DNA of 64,000 nucleotides from Simmondsia chinensis. Taxonomy: Eukaryota > Streptophyta > Magnoliopsida > Caryophyllales > Simmondsiaceae. A program made the position numbers and the translations under genes. The DNA lies in contig JAGTTD010000022.1 of the NCBI GenBank assembly GCA_018398585.1, positions 957,501 through 1,021,500 on the forward strand, given 5' to 3'. The notes beneath the pieces are model-generated. The model made no database searches, was not told where the DNA came from, and was given only the letters and a program-made list of their open reading frames with translations. Shown here in pieces: positions 60,101 to 64,000 of the stretch; position 1 is the first letter of the stretch; each line of letters opens with the position of its first letter.

Positions 60101-62059
60101 AGCATACAACATGTGCCACCTGCAACTCCAAGGACTACGACTCCCCACGACAGCCCAAGTCAGCCCACACCAGGTCATGATAGCCCTCGTCTTGACCCTG
60201 CTGGCGTAGGCCACGAGGCTACTGATCAGCCCACGGCCCCTCCCGCTGCACCGCCAAGTCCTCCCCTAGTCCATACCCATCCCGTACCAGACAACGAGCT
60301 GCCCCCTACCTCACCCAACCCTACCCCGACCACCCAACCCCACCGTGCAGCAGCACCCATCCCCACGGAGCCCTCCGACCTGCACAGCACAACAACCCAA
60401 TCGAACCAGGACCCAACCGAACAGCACAACAAACCCAGTGTCCATCCAATGCCAACTCGACTCAAGGACGGTATTCGAAAACTGAGGTATCCCCTCTCCC
60501 TTTCCTCAATAACAGTCATACAGGAACCTACGTGCTACTCTCAAGTGATTAAAAATCCCAAATGGCAAGAGGCCATGGCGGACGAATTCAATGCTTTAAT
60601 ACTCAATAACACTTGGGAACTTGTTCCTCCCAACCCCAAACTCAACGTCGTAGATAGCACTTGGAAATATCGAGTTAAATATAAAGCGGATGGCTCTGTT
60701 GATCGCTTTAAAGCTCGTCTTGTTGCTCAAGGTTTTCACCAACGTGAAGGCATTGACTTCAAGGAGACCTTTAGCCCGGTGGTCAAACCATCCACTATAC
60801 GATTTATTCTCACCCTCGCTATCACACACAAGTGGCAAATCAAACAACTTGATGTTAAAAATGCTTTTCTACATGGCCATCTTACGGAAGAAGTCTACAT
60901 GAAGCAACCCAAGGGTTTCATCCACCCTAAATTTCCCAACCATATCTGTCGCCTTAAAAAGGCACTATATGGTCTAAAACAAGCTCCTCGGGCTTGGTTT
61001 CATCGCTTCAGCACCTTTCTCTATAGCCTAGGTTTTACCTGTTGTCGAGCTGACCCGTCCCTCTTTCTCTTTCGCAAAACTAATGACATCATTTGCCTTC
61101 TTCTTTACGTTGATGATATCATCCTCACTGGATCCAATCCCTCCTCCCTTGATGCCCTTATCCATGCCCTCTCGACCCAATTTGCCATGAAGGATCTCGG
61201 TCCACTCCATTATTTCTTAGGAATTGAGGCTCACCGTAAAAAATCCGGCATGTTTCTATCCCAACATCGATACACCATCGACCTTCTCCACAAACACAAC
61301 ATGCAAGATGCCAAACCAATCAAAACCCCTCTACCAGCTCGTGTTCATCTGTCCTTGACTGAGGGTGATGCATTACCTGATCCTACAGAGTACCGCAGTG
61401 TGGTTGGGGCACTGCAATATCTCACCATGACTCGTCCCGATATATGTTATGCTGTTAACCTTGTCTCTCAATTTATGCATGCTCCCAAGTCTAGTCACTG
61501 GCAGGCTGTGAAGCGGATCCTCCGATACCTCAAAAGCACTCCAGACCATGGACTTACGATCCTTCCAGGCACCTGTACCTCTGTTGTTGCCTATGCTGAT
61601 GCTGATTGGGGAGGTTGCCCTGATACCCGTCGCTCCACCACAGGCTATGCTCTCTTTCTCGGTTCTACTCTCATCTCTTGGCGAGCCAAGAAACAAGCCA
61701 CAGTTTCTAAATCCTCCACTGAGTCCGAGTATAGGGCCGTTGCCCAAGCTGCTGCAGAGGCTGATTGGATTCGCTACCTCATGCGTGACATTGGTCTTCG
61801 GCATTCTGGACCAATCATCATCTACTGTGACAATGTCTCTGCGTCATACATTGCCGCCAACCCAGTCTCAAATGACTGTACCAAACATGTAGATGTTGAC
61901 TTCCACTACGTTCGGGAAAAGGTTCTCAAGGGTGATCTTCAAGTTCGCTACACTCCCACTACTCAACAGATAGCTAATATCTTCACCAAAAGCCTTGGAG
62001 CTACCTTATCTCAATATCACAAGAACAATCTTCATGTTGCTGCTCCTCCTTCAGATTGA
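57173..62059 (+). CDS. copia Gag-Pol polyprotein with one in-frame stop
   Basis: One reading frame of 1629 codons is broken only by TAG at 58337-58339 (codon 389). Gag (388 aa) has the UBN2-type segment around ATDYTTWREQFHMLLISHQL. After the stop comes a Gly/His/Asn-rich linker with the CCHC knuckle CQICNQIGHNVISC (near 58625). The protease DSGATNHM (near 58760) and pre-integrase WHWRLGHLGRP follow. The integrase shows D-D-E residues in HSDVW, FQSDGGREF and NGVVERKH. Reverse transcriptase has FKARLVAQGF and YVDDIILTG (near 61106), and RNase H has YADADWGGCPDTRRSTTGY and SKSSTESEYRA. All domains are complete and in the copia order (integrase before RT). The stop is either a mutation or a Gag/Pol ratio control. 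Confidence 0.93.
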
Positions 62060-62066
62060 GGGGGCC

Positions 62067-62300
62067 TATTAGAGGATAATATCCTTCATTATAGGAAAGC
62101 TCATCTTGTATTAGAGGATAGTATCCTGCATCCTAGGCAATCTTATCTAGGGTTTGCATTATTACTGATTTGCCCTTAGTTCTCATGTAAACTAGAAGGG
62201 CACCTTTGTCTTTATGTTTTTGTCTCCAGCTCTATAAATAGAGCATGTAATTCTCTTTGTCAACCATTCAATTCAATTGAGTCATAGCCTCACTTTCACA
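62067..62300 (+). repeat. 3' LTR of the copia element
   Basis: It is 234 bp, starts TATTAGAGGATAATATCC, and is nearly identical to the 5' LTR. The right flank continues with TAATG, the target duplication, and then the second half of the MITE. Confidence 0.9.
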
Positions 62301-62544
62301 TAATGCACGGTTAAGATTTGTTGAACATTAAAAAAAAAAAAATTTGCGGCCTATACCCCTTCATGGATTAGAAAGAAAGAAGGGGCAAGTGAAGGAAATT
62401 ATTTTTTTTCAATATCCAACAAATCTTGGCTTTAAATATTTTTTTTCATGTCTAATAAGTCTTGGCCGTCCATAACAATGGAGGGTCAAGATTCGTCTCT
62501 CTCACGCTCTTACCTTCTCATAAGAACGCCACCCTATATATATA

Positions 62545-63037
62545 TATAGAGTACTCTAGACAGAAGAGAAAGAAGCAACCCAAAGAAGAGATTGATGGAG
62601 ACGATCCAACAAGACCTCACCCACCTAAACCTACGGGAGGAGATGGCCTTAGATAGGGCCTAATGGAGGGCTAGTATAGGGGTTATAGATGATCCAGTTG
62701 GAGTAGGGTAGTCTAGCTCACTAGTGCTAGGGTGTGATATCCTGCCTACCTATTCTTTGATTTCTGCTTGTTGTGGCCTGCTGTGTGTTTGTTGTTGTTG
62801 TTGCTTGTGGTAGTTTATTGTTTTGGTCGCCGTTGCACTACTCATGATGTGATGCTCTCCTGCTAAGTCACATGCCATTTGCTGCGGACCAATTTCTCAG
62901 GTTGGGTTTCCTCGGAAACAGCCTCTCTTCAGGGTAGCCCCCTGAAGGGAGAAGGCTGCGTACATCTACCCCCCGACCCTGCTTATGCGGGAGCCCTTGG
63001 AGGCACTGGGTCTGTTATTGTTGTTGTTGTTGCATAT
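62545..63037 (+). mobile_element. RTE-type LINE 3' end (ORF tail plus 3' UTR)
   Basis: From 62594 the reading METIQQDLTHLNLREEMA, LDRA, (stop) WRASIGVIDDPVGVG matches the C-terminal end of plant RTE LINE ORFs, with one internal stop. The 3' UTR then runs through TTCTCAGGTTGGG, AAACAGCCTCTCTTCAGGG, GGCTGCGTACATCTACC, TTATGCGGGAGCCCTTGG and AGGCACTGGGTCTGTTATTG, and ends in a TTG repeat. The last ~125 bp are the same sequence that forms the 3' half of the 5S-headed SINEs. Both flanks are TA repeats, so the duplication cannot be defined exactly. Confidence 0.75.
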
Positions 63038-63589
63038 ATATATAGTACCTCGACTCTTTTGAAATAATAAAAAGGTCTCTCAATTTTTGTTGTATTAATA
63101 AGTAGGTCCCTAACTTTTTGTCGTATTAATAAAAAAAACCCATCTCCGGTGTGATGACGTCATTTCCTATCGACAAATTTGACATGACAACTTTTTTTTA
63201 TTAATGCTGCTATAAAATGATAAAATGATAAATACTATTCTATAACCATACTATTAAACAAATTATGCAAAAATAAATAATATTTACATAATAAAATATC
63301 TCAAATTTCGTGCTTATAAAGTAAAAATAAAGGTATTTAAGAGTACTTTTGCAATTAAATTATAACATTAATAAAAAAGTATGCTTCACATTAATTCTGT
63401 TGGCAGAAAATAAGATCACCGGGTTAGTTGTATAAAGTTTTTCAAAGGGAAAGAAAAAAGGCGATAAACAATAGTACAATATTTTCAATCCTAAAGTCTA
63501 ATTGTGCATCATGATCAAAGTTACGTAAGTGAAGCATCCAACTTTGAATACGGTCTTTGTCAAAGCTTAATGGGAGAGTAGAGAGACAT
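63038..63589. other. AT-rich intergenic DNA
   Basis: No gene or bounded repeat is recognised. Confidence 0.45.
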
Positions 63590-63800
63590 ACAACAACAAC
63601 AACCCAGTGCCTCAAAGGGCTCTCGCATAAACAGGGTCTGGGGGGTATATGTACGCAGCCTCCCCCCTTCCGGGGGCTGCCCTGAAGGAAAGCTATTTCC
63701 GAAGACCCCCAACCTGATAAGCTTGTCAGCAGTAATGAAGCCTGACAGCCTGGCAGCAAGAGAGCAAATAAGCATATAAGCAGGGTAAAGTTAGGCAAAT
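63590..63800 (-). mobile_element. RTE-type LINE 3'-UTR fragment
   Basis: On the + strand it starts ACAACAACAACAACCCAGTG, then AAGGGCTCTCGC, GTACGCAGCCTCCCCCC, AAGCTATTTCCGAAGACCCC and CAACCTGATAAGCTTGTCAG. The part beyond AACCTG matches 51593-51780 and aligns with the 3' UTR of 62545-63037, not with the 5S head. It is therefore a truncated LINE end. Confidence 0.65.
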
Positions 63801-64000
63801 AAAGGCAGAAAAATAGCAATTTACAAATAAGCTAATAAACAGATAATCAATCAGGATATCAGATTGCACATAAGTGCGTCGAAATTGGACTACCCTAAAG
63901 GCCTAGAAACACTAGTTGCAGCACAAAAAGCTAGACTACTCCACTCTAAGCTGCTCCATCTGCTACTTCTATGCTAATATGCTTATTGACGTTATGTATG

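Larger units (their letters stand above)
56791..62300 (+). mobile_element. near-complete Ty1/copia LTR retrotransposon
   Basis: Two 234-bp LTRs (56791-57024 and 62067-62300) differ at six positions by eye. They are flanked by a perfect 5-bp duplication, TAATG (56786-56790 and 62301-62305). The primer-binding site TGGTATCAGAGCC (57025-57037) matches initiator tRNA-Met. A polypurine tract, GAGGGGGCC, precedes the 3' LTR. A TATAAATA box lies in each LTR (56957 in the first). The low LTR divergence and readable pol mark it as one of the younger insertions here. Confidence 0.95.
56739..62522. mobile_element. MITE interrupted by the copia insertion
   Basis: The left arm, 56739-56785 (GAGAGGGTGGGAGCGTGAGA through CTGACCCTCCATTG), is the near-perfect reverse complement of the right arm around 62476-62522 (CAATGGAGGGTCAAGATTCG through CACGCTCTTACCTTCTC). 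The 5.5-kb copia element lies inside. Without it, the MITE is about 270 bp, flanked on both sides by TA repeats. Confidence 0.75.

Noticed and set aside
60226..60519. A minus-strand Gly/Trp-rich protein
   Set aside because: It is the shadow of the Pro/Thr-rich linker in the copia Pol polyprotein.

Overview
The window is nuclear DNA from a flowering plant, probably a dicot with a fairly repeat-rich genome. The evidence is plant-type protein families, GT-AG introns that are often over 1 kb and full of transposons, AT-rich intergenic DNA, and plant-specific repeats (SINEs with TTG-repeat tails, hAT-type MITEs, Ty1/copia elements). The species cannot be fixed from the sequence alone.

Four protein-coding genes could be rebuilt exon by exon with consistent splice phases. 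(1) UFM1, ubiquitin-fold modifier 1, + strand 7140-10647, 4 exons, 96 aa. (2) A plant O-fucosyltransferase-family type II membrane protein, + strand 13605-21536, 10 exons, 556 aa. (3) An ASHR1/SMYD-type SET-MYND protein methyltransferase, - strand 35742-25479, 14 exons, 487 aa. (4) HCS1, biotin holocarboxylase synthetase, + strand 37957-45796, 9 exons, 370 aa, with a second in-frame start at 38065 and an out-of-frame upstream ORF covering both starts. These are unrelated housekeeping genes and show no sign of a shared pathway.

Repeats fill the rest. Positions 1-5000 hold a MITE fragment, a tandem array with a ~228-bp unit and a ~1.1-kb foldback. A non-autonomous copia element with an intact gag-protease ORF sits in ASHR1 intron 11. 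Positions 46-56 kb are almost entirely MITEs, SINEs and minisatellites. A nearly complete copia element (56791-62300) splits an older MITE. The last 2 kb hold two 3' fragments of an RTE-type LINE.

The most interesting system is a SINE family whose 5' half is derived from 5S ribosomal RNA and whose 3' half matches the 3' end of the RTE LINE found in the same window. At least seven copies are present. Five have well-supported target-site duplications, and a sixth is probable. In five copies the 5' boundary lies exactly 15 nt before the last base of the conserved ACC that 5S rRNA carries at nucleotides 13-15, so the element begins where 5S transcription begins. Headless relatives, LINE tails and unrelated tRNA-derived SINEs are also scattered through the introns.
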